Shown here piece by piece: positions 23,588 through 32,956 of a stretch of 39,017 nt of DNA (positions within the stretch are counted from its first letter, which is position 1; each line of letters starts with the position of its first letter). The DNA comes from Bacillus sp. (in: firmicutes) (GTDB taxonomy: Bacteria; Bacillota; Bacilli; Bacillales; Salisediminibacteriaceae): positions 1 to 39,017 of the forward strand of contig JAJOJL010000112.1 of assembly GCA_021208645.1 (NCBI GenBank), read 5' to 3'. The notes below the pieces were generated by a model, which had not been told where the DNA came from, did no database searches, and saw nothing but the letters and a program-made list of their open reading frames with translations. Both the position numbers and the translations under genes were made by a program.

Positions 23588-24486
23588 ATGATTGGGATTA
23601 TTTTTGCTGTCCTAAGTGCAACGAGCTTTGCAGCCAATTACATATTCGTGCAAAAGGGAATGAAACGAAGCGAGAAAGAAAACGGTGTCTTCATAAATAT
23701 CCTCATAAATGTTGTCATTTTAACAATTATATATGCATTTATTCTCCTGTTCCGAACTGACCCTATACAAATAACGGCTGCAGGTGTTATTGCCTTCATG
23801 ATTGCGGGAATTTGTACTTCTTTTTTAGGAAGGGCTAGCTTATTTGCAGGAATTAGAAAAATCGGATCGTCAAGGCAGCGCCATTAAAAATACAACCCAA
23901 TTTTCAACCATCATAATCGCTATCATCTTTCTCGGCGAGACGATCAGCACCATTAGCTGGTTTGGTATTCTTTTTATCTTTGGTGGTTTATATTTGACGG
24001 CTTACGAGCAATGGAAGAAAAATGGCTTTTCCCTCAAAGATAATGCATGGACTGGAATATTTCTCGCTTGTTTTGCTTCGTTAGCCTTTGGGACGGGATT
24101 TGCCATTAGAAAATTTGGAATGATGGAAATCATGATCCTTTTTTTAGGAGCTCTAATTGGCGGTTATGTTGCCTTTATCGCCTATAACATTACTTTACTG
24201 GTAAAAAAACAATTAAAGGAAACGGTCACCTCTCAAATTAAAAAACTAAATGTCTATTATGTTATTGCAGGAGTCCTGACATGCATAGGAGTGTTATCTT
24301 TTTTTTATTTCAGCTTTCTATACTCAGGTTTCCTATACAGCACCAATCGTAGCCATTGAACCGGTCATAACTGTTATTTTTGCTTATTTTTTCCTAAAAG
24401 ATCAAGAATCTATTCAATTGACAACGGTTATAAGTGCAATCTTAATTTTTATAGGGATTGGAGTTCTCGCCTTTTCCCAGCTATAA
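23588..24486 (+). pseudogene. EamA/DMT-family transporter, two frameshifts
   Basis: Three frames together give a 10-helix drug/metabolite transporter of about 298 residues with two EamA repeats. The first frame (MIGIIFAVLSATSFAANYIF) reads to IRKIGSS near 23872. The second resumes at GSAIKNTTQFSTIIIAIIFLGE, the conserved end of EamA repeat 1. The third resumes near 24320 as YTQVSYTAPIVAIEPVITVIF and ends ILIFIGIGVLAFSQL. The first break can be fixed by two extra G at GG 23874-23875, the second by removing one base near 24318. EamA proteins export or import small metabolites; the substrate is unknown. The gene begins after GAGGGGGT and stands alone between the BMC terminator and the AraC regulator. 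The coding pattern is intact in all three parts. Confidence 0.75.
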
Positions 24487-24683
24487 ACATAAAGCGTAGT
24501 AAAATAGATAGGCTAACTGCCCAATAGATTCTAGGAAACATGCATGCTTGCTCTAGTTTGCAATATGCATGTTTTTTTTATGTTGAAAACTCTTTTCGAA
24601 ATATTAGGAAAATTTACCTTTTTTAGAATATAATAAAATTAGATATAAGTTTGTGAAAAAATTATTAATTGGGGGTTTTCCAG

Positions 24684-25511
24684 TTGGCGTATCGAAAATT
24701 GAACCTTCCAGAAAGTGGTATTTATTTATATGAATCTATTCATAAGAAAGAAGACGTTGTTTCAGACCATTTTCATGAAGAGTATCAGATCCTTTATGCC
24801 CTCGACGGTGAGGGAGAAATAACGGTAGATGGGATTCCACATCCATTTACAAAAGATAATGCTGTGTTCCTTGTACCAAATTCTCCTCATTCCATTCACG
24901 CCAGTTCTAAATTAACGGTACTCGTTCTTGATTTTTCAGAAAAACGGCTTAAGTTGTATGAAAATGACGATTTATTGACTGAATTGCGGACAAGCTCAAA
25001 GCACTATGATCTGGACCCTTTCAATGCCAGTGAAGTAAGGCAACAATTGCGGAAACTATTATTCGAACAAAATAATAGTAAGGAAGAGTTTAAACAAGTG
25101 GCCTCATCTATTTTCATTTTGAAAATCTTTCTAACCTTGGCCAGAGTAGAAAAACGATCCGTTTTCTCTGATGCCAACGAAATGAGATCAGCTAGAATCC
25201 AACAGTACATTAATAACCATTATTTTGAGAACATTCGAGCGGAGACATTAGCATCGAAATTTGGTATTTCTACTAGGTACATGAATGATATTTTTAAGGA
25301 GTATTATCAAGAAACGCCAATGCAATACTTACAGCATGTGCGAATGAATAAAGCCAAAGCCCTCCTTTTAGAAACAGACAAAGAGATTATTACGATTTGT
25401 TTTGAAGTGGGGTATGAAACCGTATCAACCTTTTACCGTTCCTTTAAGAATACGGTAGGTACGTCACCTCACAAGTATCGCATGACCAACTACATAGAAA
25501 CGACGGTTTAA
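24684..25511 (+). CDS. AraC-family transcriptional regulator
   Basis: This regulator of 275 residues has an N-terminal cupin-like sugar-sensing domain (SDHFHEEYQILYALDGEGEI, then HPFTKDNAVFLVPNSPHSIH) and two C-terminal HTH motifs (AETLASKFGISTRYMNDIFKE and ITICFEVGYETVSTFYRSFK, ending GTSPHKYR). I start at TTG 24684, eight bases after GGGGG; an upstream TTG at 24669 has no ribosome binding site. It lies 290 bases upstream of the TRAP transporter on the same strand, so it most likely activates the transporter and the catabolic operon behind it. The inducer is unknown, probably a sugar or sugar acid. Confidence 0.88.
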   Translation: MAYRKLNLPESGIYLYESIHKKEDVVSDHFHEEYQILYALDGEGEITVDGIPHPFTKDNAVFLVPNSPHSIHASSKLTVLVLDFSEKRLKLYENDDLLTELRTSSKHYDLDPFNASEVRQQLRKLLFEQNNSKEEFKQVASSIFILKIFLTLARVEKRSVFSDANEMRSARIQQYINNHYFENIRAETLASKFGISTRYMNDIFKEYYQETPMQYLQHVRMNKAKALLLETDKEIITICFEVGYETVSTFYRSFKNTVGTSPHKYRMTNYIETTV

Positions 25512-25722
25512 TACCTATGGGTTTAATTATCAATTAAGTTAAGTTCAGACACCTTTTTTCATATTTTATCACCTTAAGTGTAAAAAAAGTTTAAACATTC
25601 TAACAGTTCCAAATTTAAGAATTTTTTTCTAATATTCATAAGACAACACTCTAAAAAACGTGGAGAATGTGGATAAGACAAAAGAAATTCTTTTTTAAGG
25701 AGGTAAAAGAAATACAGAAGTT

Positions 25723-25736
25723 TGTTACCGTTTACA
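25723..25736 (+). promoter_or_regulatory. Candidate cre (CcpA) site before the TRAP operon
   Basis: TGTTACCGTTTACA matches the Bacillus cre consensus TGWAANCGNTNWCA at all but one position. It lies 65 bases upstream of the dctP-like start, where CcpA binding would repress transcription when a preferred sugar is present. A preceding AAGGAGGTAAAAG at about 25697 looks like an unused ribosome binding site; the frame after it is short and lacks a normal start codon. Confidence 0.6.
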
Positions 25737-25800
25737 AAAATCTGTATGAGCAAGGTTTTATACTTTCGGTTATCTAAAAAAATGTAAGGGGGAGACTTAG

Positions 25801-26891
25801 TTGTTAAAGAAAAAAGGTGTTTGGGTGCTTGTATTGTTAATGTCTTTATTATTTATTGCAACAGGTTGCAGTCAGGAGACTGATGGAGACTCGGATGCGT
25901 CGGCAGGTAGTGGTGATGAGACAGGTGAGGCAAATGGAAGCACAGATGAAACAGTCGATGATGGTGAAGTGTATGAAATTGTTTTTGCCCACGTAGTAAG
26001 ACCAACAACGGCTAAAGGGCAGGGAGCAGAGCGGTTTGCTGAGTTGATTGAAGAACGCTCCAATGGGCGAATTACGGTGAATGTATACCCAGACTCGCAG
26101 CTTGGCAGTGACAGGGAGATTACGGAACAAATGCAGTCCGGTACGGTCCATATGAATGCACCATTTACAGGGGTGCTTCCTTCCTTCGTACCACAATTCC
26201 AAGTATTTGATTTACCATTCTTGTTTTCTAGTACGGAGCAAGCCTATGACGCCATGCATGGTGATCTCGGCGAAGTGTTAAACGAGTACTTGATCCCACA
26301 AGGGCTGTATGGATTAGGCTATTGGGATGGTGGCTTTAAGCATTTTACAATGATGTTAGAGCAATTGAAAAACCGGAGGATATGGATGGCTTACGAATGA
26401 GAGCTTCTCAGAGTCCGTTGATTATATCTATCTTCCAATCGTTAAATGCAGGTGGAGTATCCATCGATTTCTCGGAATTATATACTGCATTACAGAGCGG
26501 AACAGTGGATGGGCAGGAAAATCCATTGTCCAATGTGGTAAGTAGAAGCTTTTATGAGGTTCAGGATTACTTAACATTAAGTAGCCACGGCTATATGGGA
26601 TATGTATTGCTCGTTAATTATGATTTCTACCAAAACTTGCCGGAAGACCTGCAACAGCTTATGGAAGAGGTTGCCCTAGAAGTAAGTGAGTGGCAATGGG
26701 AGCTAGCAGCAGAAGAAGAACAAGGCTACATGGAATATTTGCAAAATGAAACAGATATTCAAATCAATGAGCTTACTCAAGAAGCGAAGGATGCCTTCTA
26801 TGAGGTGACGAAAGGTGCTTATGATGAGTTTGCTGAAATTGAAGGCAGTGAAAGATTGTTGGAAATCATCACAGAGATGCAAGGTAATTAA
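25801..26891 (+). pseudogene. TRAP transporter substrate-binding lipoprotein (DctP-like), frameshifted
   Basis: Two frames form one extracellular binding lipoprotein of about 363 residues. The N-terminus is a lipoprotein signal (MLKKKGVWVLVLLMSLLFIATGC) with lipobox TGC, followed by an acidic Asp/Ser/Gly linker. The DctP fold follows: VRPTTAKGQGAERFAELIEE, QLGSDREITEQMQSGTV, then GLYGLGYWDGGFKHFT. The frame breaks at AA 26349-26350; one extra A gives HFTNDVRAIEKPEDMDGLRMR, the conserved substrate-binding Arg region. The second frame has GGVSIDFSELYTALQSGTVDGQEN, a DctP hallmark. It captures an organic acid, often a sugar acid, for the DctQM permease. The start is TTG with GGGGGAGA upstream. 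Confidence 0.82.
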
Positions 26892-27187
26892 GTAGTTCCT
26901 TCATTAATGCATTCAATACGTTTTTGGCAATGGATTCACACGGCGCTTACCAACAGGAGAAAACACTCCTACCAGCTTTTAAAAGAGTGCGATGGCTTCG
27001 CTCATTGCATCGAGTCAGTTCAAAATGTTAAAAACCTCATTATTTTGACCTGACTCTATATTATGGGACGGCAATTTGTCGTCCCATTTCCACCTTTAAA
27101 GTTTTGTTAATAGGCGAGCCAAGACCAAGGCTAGGGAAACCTGAATAGCTAAAACTGGCTTGGTTTACCTGAGAGGGGGAGGATTTA
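26892..27187. other. Gap between dctP-like and dctQ-like genes with repeat and stem-loop
   Basis: This 296-base gap holds a minor repeat (GCGATGGCTTCGCTCATTGC near 26990, related to sequences at about 32590 and 32635). A strong stem-loop at about 27062-27086 (ATGGGACG, 9-base loop, CGTCCCAT) is followed by TTCC. It probably reduces transcription into dctQM or stabilises dctP mRNA, consistent with needing more binding protein than permease. Confidence 0.6.
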
Positions 27188-27694
27188 ATGTTATCTATGA
27201 TAAATCGAGTGTTTAATTTCTTAGAAGAATATATTGCTGTCTCCCTGTTGATATTTACCTCTTTATTAGTGTTTTGGCAAGTTGTTCTTCGATTTGTCTT
27301 TAATACTTCCTTATATTGGGGAGATGAAGTAGCAAGGTATCTTATCATTTGGTTCATCTTTATTGGCAGCAGCATCGCTGTCAGGGAAAAGGCCCATGCG
27401 ACAGTGGACTTGGTTGTTACGTACTTAAGCAGACGGCTAAAACTCATCGTTGGTATCGTAGCTTATCTGGTTTCTATCGTGTTCTGTGTCCTTTTAATAC
27501 GGGCAAGTATGGGAACCATTGAAAATGTCATGTCCTTTGGTAGTGTTACACCTGCCTTAGGTATTCCCATGTATATCCCCTATTTAGCCATTCCTGTGGG
27601 GACGTCTTTAATGTTAATCCGCTTTATCCAAGCTATCGTGGAAAACATAAGGGAATTGACTAAATTAGATACAGGTGAGGGGGTCTCTGAATAG
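27188..27694 (+). CDS. TRAP transporter small permease (DctQ-like)
   Basis: This 168-residue protein has four predicted membrane helices: AVSLLIFTSLLVFWQVVLRF, YLIIWFIFIGSSIAV, IVGIVAYLVSIVFCVLLI and YIPYLAIPVGTSLMLIRFIQ. The family-typical YWGDEVARYL and AHATVDLV motifs are present. It is the partner that holds the large permease and contacts the binding protein. The start ATG has GAGAGGGGGAGGA upstream. It ends two bases before the start of the DctM-like gene. Confidence 0.88.
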   Translation: MLSMINRVFNFLEEYIAVSLLIFTSLLVFWQVVLRFVFNTSLYWGDEVARYLIIWFIFIGSSIAVREKAHATVDLVVTYLSRRLKLIVGIVAYLVSIVFCVLLIRASMGTIENVMSFGSVTPALGIPMYIPYLAIPVGTSLMLIRFIQAIVENIRELTKLDTGEGVSE

Positions 27695-27696
27695 CT

Positions 27697-28961
27697 ATGC
27701 TCATTATATTGCTATTTGTTATCCTGCTGTTGATTGGGGCCCCATCGCCATTGCTATCGGTTTAACGAGTATCACGGCCCTTTTAATGAGTGGAATATCA
27801 CTGGATGTGGCTGCAAGAACAATTTTTTCCGGAATCGATTCCTTTACGTTAATGGCTATCCCCTTCTTTATCTTTGCTGGAGACTTAATGCTGGCCGGAG
27901 GAATGTCTAAACGACTAATTAATATGGCGAAAAAGTGGGTTGGATGGACGACAGGAGGACTTCCCATCGCAGGGGTGTTGTCATCCATGTTTTTCGCAGC
28001 ATTGTCTGGGTCGAGTCCTGCAACGGTAGCTGCCATTGGGGGGATTATGATCCCTTCCTTACGGGAAGCGAACTACACGGCACGTTTTAGTGTCGGACTT
28101 ATGTGTGCGGCAGGGTCTTTAGGGATCATCATCCCGCCTAGCATTACCTTACTTGTCTATGGGGTCATAGCTGAGGTTTCCATTAGCCGTTTGTTTATTG
28201 CTGGAATCATACCAGGGTTATTAATCGGGGTTGTGTTGATCTTAGTCAGTTATATTATTGCAAAGAAAGAAGGACACCAGCCGGACGAACGACCGAGCTG
28301 GAGAGAGGTTTGGAGTGCGACTGCCAAAGCATTTTGGGGGTTAATCATGCCAATCATTGTCCTTGGAGGCATTTACTTTGGTATTTTCACTCCAACAGAA
28401 GCAGCAGCTGTTGCTATTGTATACAGCATGTTTATCAGCTTGTTCGTTTACCGAGAGTTATCCATAAAAGACTTAATGCAGTCTGCGAAACGGTCCGTCG
28501 TCGTTGCTGCCATGGTTATGTTCGTTATTGCCAATGCCAAAATCTTTAGCTGGTACTTAACTTTTGAACGAATTCCCACACAGGTGGCTACCTTTGTCAT
28601 GGAATACGCAACAACACCGTTCCTTGTGTTAATTTCCATAACCATTCTCTTGTTAATTGTGGGAATGTTTATGGACCCAAGTGCAGCAGTACTTATTTTA
28701 GTTCCATTGTTCTTGCCGATTGTCATGGAAATTGGTATCGACCCGGTTCATTTTGGGATCATTATGATTGTTAACCTTGCCATCGGCATGCTGACTCCAC
28801 CATTCGGTTTAAATTTATTTGTGGCGTCAGGGATTAGTAAGTTGCCGTTAACGGATGTAACAAAAGGAACTGTTCCCTTTATTTTGGTTTTGATTTTAAC
28901 TTTATTGGTCATTACCTTTGTCCCGCAGTTATCCATGTTTTTGCCATCGCTAGTCTTTTAA
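27697..28961 (+). CDS. TRAP transporter large permease (DctM-like), frameshift near the start
   Basis: This 12-helix Na+-dependent permease of about 421 residues moves the substrate across the membrane. I begin at ATG 27697 (MLIILLFVILLLIGAP), two bases after the dctQ stop. This frame is lost at CCCC 27740-27743; one extra C restores LLIGAPIAIAIGLTSI and the rest. The remaining sequence is typical: PFFIFAGDLMLAGGMSKRL, AALSGSSPATVAAIG, IMIPSLREANY, IIIPPSITLLVYG, FTPTEAAAVA and GMLTPPFGLNLFV. As in the neighbours, the indel sits in a homopolymer and the gene is otherwise complete. Confidence 0.88.
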
Positions 28962-28995
28962 AAAAAATTTTAGACTATGGCTGCCAGCCGACTTT

Positions 28996-29033
28996 GCCTG
29001 ATAGGTGAGGACAGATTCCATCAGGCTTTTTTT
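28996..29033 (+). terminator. Terminator after the TRAP genes
   Basis: GCCTGAT and ATCAGGC form a perfect 7-bp stem around a 17-base loop, followed by TTTTTTT. It lies about 35 bases after the dctM-like stop and separates the transporter from the catabolic operon. Confidence 0.85.
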
Positions 29034-29241
29034 ATGTAAAAAAATACTCCACTTATTACTTATAAGCAATATTGAAATTTACAATCTTCTTTAATTGTCC
29101 TAGAGATGTGCAAATTGATTCTTCCACTTCCGATATTAAGAATTGGCTTCTTATATGGATAAGATTTAGCTTTTTCTATCTAGTAGAATGATGGCATACA
29201 GAAGGTAGATTCATTGAAAAACAAATGAAAGGGGTAATCAA

Positions 29242-30405
29242 ATGTCGATCATTAATGTTGGTATCATTATGAATGGAGTTACGGGGCGGATGGGGACAAA
29301 TCAACATTTAATACGCTCTATCGTAGCAATTAGGAACGAAGGGGGAGTTACGCTACCTAACGGTGATATTATTATGCCAGATCCCATTCTTGTGGGACGG
29401 AGCGAAACGAAACTGCAAAAGCTGGCAGAGAGCCAAAACGTCTCCCGTTGGAGTACAGATTTGGATGAGTGTTTAAAGGATCCTTACAATCAAATCTATT
29501 TTGATTCCCAAACAACACTACGTCGAGCAGAAGGAATTGCAAAAGCTGTTGAAGCAGGTAAGCACATTTATTGTGAAAAACCAACAGCTACCAGCTTAGA
29601 ATCGGCTTTAGAACTAGCAGACCTTGCAGAAAAAGCCGGAGTGAAAAACGGTGTTGTACAAGATAAATTGTTTTTACCAGGAATGCTAAAGTTAAAGAGG
29701 TTAATAGATTCTGGCTTCTTTGGAGAAATTCTCTCCGTACGTATGGAGTTTGGCTACTGGGTGTTTGAAGGTGATTGGCAAGAGGCTCAACGCCCATCCT
29801 GGAACTATCGTAAGGAAGATGGGGGCGGAATAATTGTTGATATGTTCCCCCATTGGCGTTATGTCCTAGACAATTTATTTGGGGAAGTAAAAGCCGTGTC
29901 CTGTTTAGGTGCGACCCATATCCCTAGCCGAATTGATGAGGGGGGTAATTCTTATGAATGTACGGCAGACGACGCTGCCTATGCCATTTTTGAATTGGAA
30001 AGTGGCGTCATTGTGCAAGCCAACTCCTCATGGACAGTACGTGTAGATCGGGATGATTTATTAACGGTTCAAGTTGATGGAACAGAAGGAAGTGCAGTAG
30101 CAGGATTACGGAATTGTAAGGTACAACATCGGGTGAATACACCGAAGCCAGTCTGGAACCCAGATGTGGAAAATCCCTTTAACTTCCAAGAACAATGGGA
30201 ACAGGTCCCATCTAATACAGTTTTTGAAAACGCTTTTAAGGTCCAATGGGAAAAGTTCTTAAGGCATGTAGTAGTTGATGAATCGTTTCCATGGGATCTA
30301 CGGGAAGGGGCGAAGGGAATTCAGCTTGCAGAACTAGGTATCCAATCGTGGGAAGAAAGACGATGGGTGGATGTACCAATATTGAAGGGTGTTGAAACAC
30401 CATGA
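29242..30405 (+). CDS. Gfo/Idh/MocA-family NAD(P)-dependent oxidoreductase
   Basis: This 387-residue dehydrogenase has an N-terminal Rossmann fold (INVGIIMNGVTGRMG, where the glycine loop is NGVTGRMG) and the family EKP motif (YCEKPTA near residue 112), whose Lys is catalytic. The C-terminal sugar-binding domain includes DGGGIIVDMFPHWRYVLDNL. The family oxidises sugars, inositols or sugar acids at a hydroxyl, often to a 3-keto derivative. It is the first gene of a three-gene operon with a DUF993 protein and a TIM-barrel isomerase, and its stop overlaps the next start by four bases. GAAAGGGG lies about nine bases before the ATG. The exact substrate cannot be read. Confidence 0.9.
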   Translation: MSIINVGIIMNGVTGRMGTNQHLIRSIVAIRNEGGVTLPNGDIIMPDPILVGRSETKLQKLAESQNVSRWSTDLDECLKDPYNQIYFDSQTTLRRAEGIAKAVEAGKHIYCEKPTATSLESALELADLAEKAGVKNGVVQDKLFLPGMLKLKRLIDSGFFGEILSVRMEFGYWVFEGDWQEAQRPSWNYRKEDGGGIIVDMFPHWRYVLDNLFGEVKAVSCLGATHIPSRIDEGGNSYECTADDAAYAIFELESGVIVQANSSWTVRVDRDDLLTVQVDGTEGSAVAGLRNCKVQHRVNTPKPVWNPDVENPFNFQEQWEQVPSNTVFENAFKVQWEKFLRHVVVDESFPWDLREGAKGIQLAELGIQSWEERRWVDVPILKGVETP

Positions 30406-31565
30406 GCCAGGTTCTAAAACTTCCCAATCATGAGGGCCAATTGTACTCATACACCTTAAGAAAGCAGACACCTATACATGTTCCTGCTGGTCCTTTTAAA
30501 AGTCGGGTCGCATTCTCTGCGGCCCATGTTGTGGCAGACCCGTTTATCACAGGGGATCCCCAAAAGGAGTCAGCCATTGATTGGGAAAACACCCTCGCCT
30601 ACCGTCGACATCTATGGTCCCTTGGATTATCTGTTGCGGAAGCTATGGACACGGCACAACGTGGCATGGGGCTTGACTGGACTAATGCAAAAGAGCTGAT
30701 TCAAAGATCAGTGAAAGAAGCAAAGGCTGTTGGAGGAAGGATTGCCTGCGGTGCTGGAACAGACCATTTAATCCCTTCTGCTGATGTCACGCTAGAAGAT
30801 GTGGTAAAAGCTTATGAGGAACAATGTGCTTTTGTGGAAGAGCAAGGGGGGCAAATTATTTTAATGGCAAGTCGTGCCTTGGCAGCTTGTGCAAAGGGTC
30901 CCGAAGACTATGATTACGTTTATTCCAAGATTCTCGATCAAGTGTCGCAGCCAGTCATTTTACATTGGCTTGGAGATATGTTTGACCCAAATTTGAAGAA
31001 TTATTGGGGGCATGCTGACTTAGATGAAGCTATGGCTGTTTGTTTGCAGGTGATAAGGAAAAATCAGGCAAAAGTGGATGGAATCAAAATATCCTTGTTG
31101 GATGATCAGAAGGAAATAAAGATGCGTCGCTTGCTGCCAAGTGGTGTACGGATGTACACAGGGGATGATTTTAATTATCCGTCCCTTATTAAAGGGGATG
31201 CTGAGGGGTACAGTGATGCATTGCTTGGCATTTTTGATGCTATTGCTCCTGCAGCCGCTGCCGCCATGCATGCGTTAGATGCAAGGGATATGGAAACATA
31301 CGATGCTTTGTTGAAAAAAACTGTACCGTTATCTAGGCATATTTTTCAAAAGCCAACTTACTCCTATAAAACAGGAATTGTATTTATGGCCTATTTGAAT
31401 GGCCATCAATCTCATTTTCGGATGATTGCTGGTGCAGAAAGCCACAGGTCCATCATTCACCTATCAGATTTATTTGTGATGGCTGATGAAGCAGGTTTGT
31501 TGATGGAACCAGAACTGGCGGCTAAACGAATGCAACGGGTGCTTGCTTTAAGCGGGATTGAATAG
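30402..31565 (+). CDS. DUF993 protein, DHDPS-like aldolase fold
   Basis: The 387-residue protein matches DUF993, a family related to dihydrodipicolinate synthase/N-acetylneuraminate lyase class I aldolases. Motifs include AHVVADPF, DWTNAKELIQRS, RIACGAGTDHL, PVILHWLGDMFDP, a candidate Schiff-base Lys in VDGIKISLLDD, YTGDDFNYPSLI, and FMAYLNGHQSHFRM. An aldol cleavage or dehydration of a keto-sugar made by the preceding oxidoreductase is a reasonable inference, but the reaction is not known to me for this family. Start and stop are tightly coupled with the flanking genes: a four-base overlap upstream and 74 bases downstream. No signal or membrane segment is present. Confidence 0.82.
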   Translation: MSQVLKLPNHEGQLYSYTLRKQTPIHVPAGPFKSRVAFSAAHVVADPFITGDPQKESAIDWENTLAYRRHLWSLGLSVAEAMDTAQRGMGLDWTNAKELIQRSVKEAKAVGGRIACGAGTDHLIPSADVTLEDVVKAYEEQCAFVEEQGGQIILMASRALAACAKGPEDYDYVYSKILDQVSQPVILHWLGDMFDPNLKNYWGHADLDEAMAVCLQVIRKNQAKVDGIKISLLDDQKEIKMRRLLPSGVRMYTGDDFNYPSLIKGDAEGYSDALLGIFDAIAPAAAAAMHALDARDMETYDALLKKTVPLSRHIFQKPTYSYKTGIVFMAYLNGHQSHFRMIAGAESHRSIIHLSDLFVMADEAGLLMEPELAAKRMQRVLALSGIE

Positions 31566-31580
31566 ATGATGTGTTAAACT

Positions 31581-31610
31581 AGGGGGACAGGTAGAACTTG
31601 TTCCCCTCTG
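31581..31610 (+). promoter_or_regulatory. Intra-operon stem-loop
   Basis: AGGGGGACA, a 9-base loop and TGTTCCCCT form an 8-9 bp stem between the DUF993 gene and the isomerase gene. No T-run directly follows, so it is more likely an mRNA processing or stability element than a terminator. Confidence 0.45.
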
Positions 31611-31639
31611 ATTTAATCTTTATAGAGAGGGGAGAAGAC

Positions 31640-32428
31640 ATGGAAAACTTGACAAACATTGATCGGTTGAGCTTGAACCAAATCACTACTGAAAAGTGGA
31701 ACTTGGAACAAGCGATTGAGGGGAGCATTCGTGCAGAGATTCCCTACATTGGTATTTGGCGTCATAAATTAAAGGAAATAGGACTTGTTAAAGCAAAGCA
31801 GCTTGTCCGTGATTCTGGCATTAAAGTTTCGAGTCTTTGTCGGGGAGGGATGTTTCCTTATGGATCGGCGAATGAGTGGAAAGAAAAAATCGAGGATAAC
31901 CGTCGAGGGATTGAGGAAGCTGCAGAATTGGGTACTGATGTATTAGTGTTAGTATGCGGGCCTTCTGCTAATAAAGATATAGCCGCTGCTAGACAACAGG
32001 TGGAGGATGGAATTGCTGAGATACTTCCTTATGCAAAGTCTTGTGGAGTCAAACTAGGAATTGAACCACTTCATCCCATGTATGCTGCAGAAAGGTCCGT
32101 AATTTCTAGTTTAGGCCAAGCAAATGACATGGCAGAAAAAATTGCTTCCGACCATGTAGGGGTAATTGTGGATGTTTACCATGTTTGGTGGGATCCTTAT
32201 TTGTATCGGGAAATTGAGCGAGCGAAAGGAAATATTTTAGGATACCACGTCTCTGACTGGACCGTCCCTACGACAGACTTACTCATGAGCCGAGGGATGA
32301 TGGGTGACGGGGTGATTGAATTGAAGAAAATTCGCCAAGCTGTAGAGGCTTCCGGTTACACAGAGGGACCAATTGAAGTGGAGATCTTCACCAAAAAATA
32401 TGGGACATGGCAGGTGACGATGCCTTAG
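31640..32428 (+). CDS. Sugar phosphate isomerase/epimerase (AP endonuclease 2-like TIM barrel)
   Basis: This 262-residue TIM-barrel protein belongs to the xylose-isomerase-like/AP-endonuclease-2 family (IolE, IolI, hydroxypyruvate isomerase relatives). Metal-binding residues are visible in KLGIEPLHPMYA (Glu), VGVIVDVYHVWWDP (Asp, His), ILGYHVSDW (His, Asp) and PIEVEIF (Glu). It probably isomerises, epimerises or dehydrates the keto-sugar handled by the two upstream enzymes. I start at ATG 31640, with AGAGAGGGGAGAAG just upstream; an earlier in-frame start has no such site. No terminator of good quality follows before the repeat region. Confidence 0.87.
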   Translation: MENLTNIDRLSLNQITTEKWNLEQAIEGSIRAEIPYIGIWRHKLKEIGLVKAKQLVRDSGIKVSSLCRGGMFPYGSANEWKEKIEDNRRGIEEAAELGTDVLVLVCGPSANKDIAAARQQVEDGIAEILPYAKSCGVKLGIEPLHPMYAAERSVISSLGQANDMAEKIASDHVGVIVDVYHVWWDPYLYREIERAKGNILGYHVSDWTVPTTDLLMSRGMMGDGVIELKKIRQAVEASGYTEGPIEVEIFTKKYGTWQVTMP

Positions 32429-32956
32429 CATTAATGAAGGAAAGATATTTGCAGGAGTGTTAAGGAATTTGTTTTGTTTTAGGCTCTGTTAGTGGATAGT
32501 GTTGATTTTTGCTATGAGTTGATTTATGCGAAAGGAGTGAGACTCCAGCGGGAAAAGCAACTGCCGAAGACCCCGCAGGGAAAAAGAGTGGCAATGGCTT
32601 CGCTCGTTGCGCGTTACTAACATTAAAACCATGCAACGGCTACGCTCATTGCTACGGCAACTGAACGGCTAAGAACGTGCCTTTTCAGTTGCCTCCGAGG
32701 AGGCTGAAGCGTTGCCCGCGGAAAGCGAGCTCCTGTAGCATAAATCAACAACAAAGACTAATAGAGCTTTGTTTTAAAGGGTGAGGAGGCAACAGAAAGG
32801 CGGAGTGGATTTCGAACATCACGTGTCTGTTCCACCCTCCACACCTGAAAGTAGGGAAACCAAGCCCATAATATTATTAATCAAAAACAATATTCTCTAC
32901 GAAAGAGTCTACTGAAAAGAACTTCAGTTTAGCCCCATACATCTCCTAACTTTTAA
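32429..32956. other. Intergenic region with palindromic repeat, copy 4
   Basis: This 528-base gap between the convergent isomerase and MFS genes holds repeat copy 4 (32501-32749) and otherwise A/T-rich sequence. No gene is supported. Confidence 0.6.
32501..32749. repeat. Long palindromic repeat element, copy 4, enlarged by a second repeat
   Basis: The copy is in the opposite orientation to copy 2 and is bounded by GTTGATTTTTGCTAT and TAGCATAAATCAAC. It has GACTCCAGCGGGAAAAGCAAC and, near the other end, GAGGCTGAAGCGTTGCCCGCGGAAAGCGAGC. The middle is expanded by about 110 bases that contain GCAATGGCTTCGCTCGTTGC and GCAACGGCTACGCTCATTGC, two copies of a small hairpin-forming unit also found near 26990. 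Confidence 0.75.
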
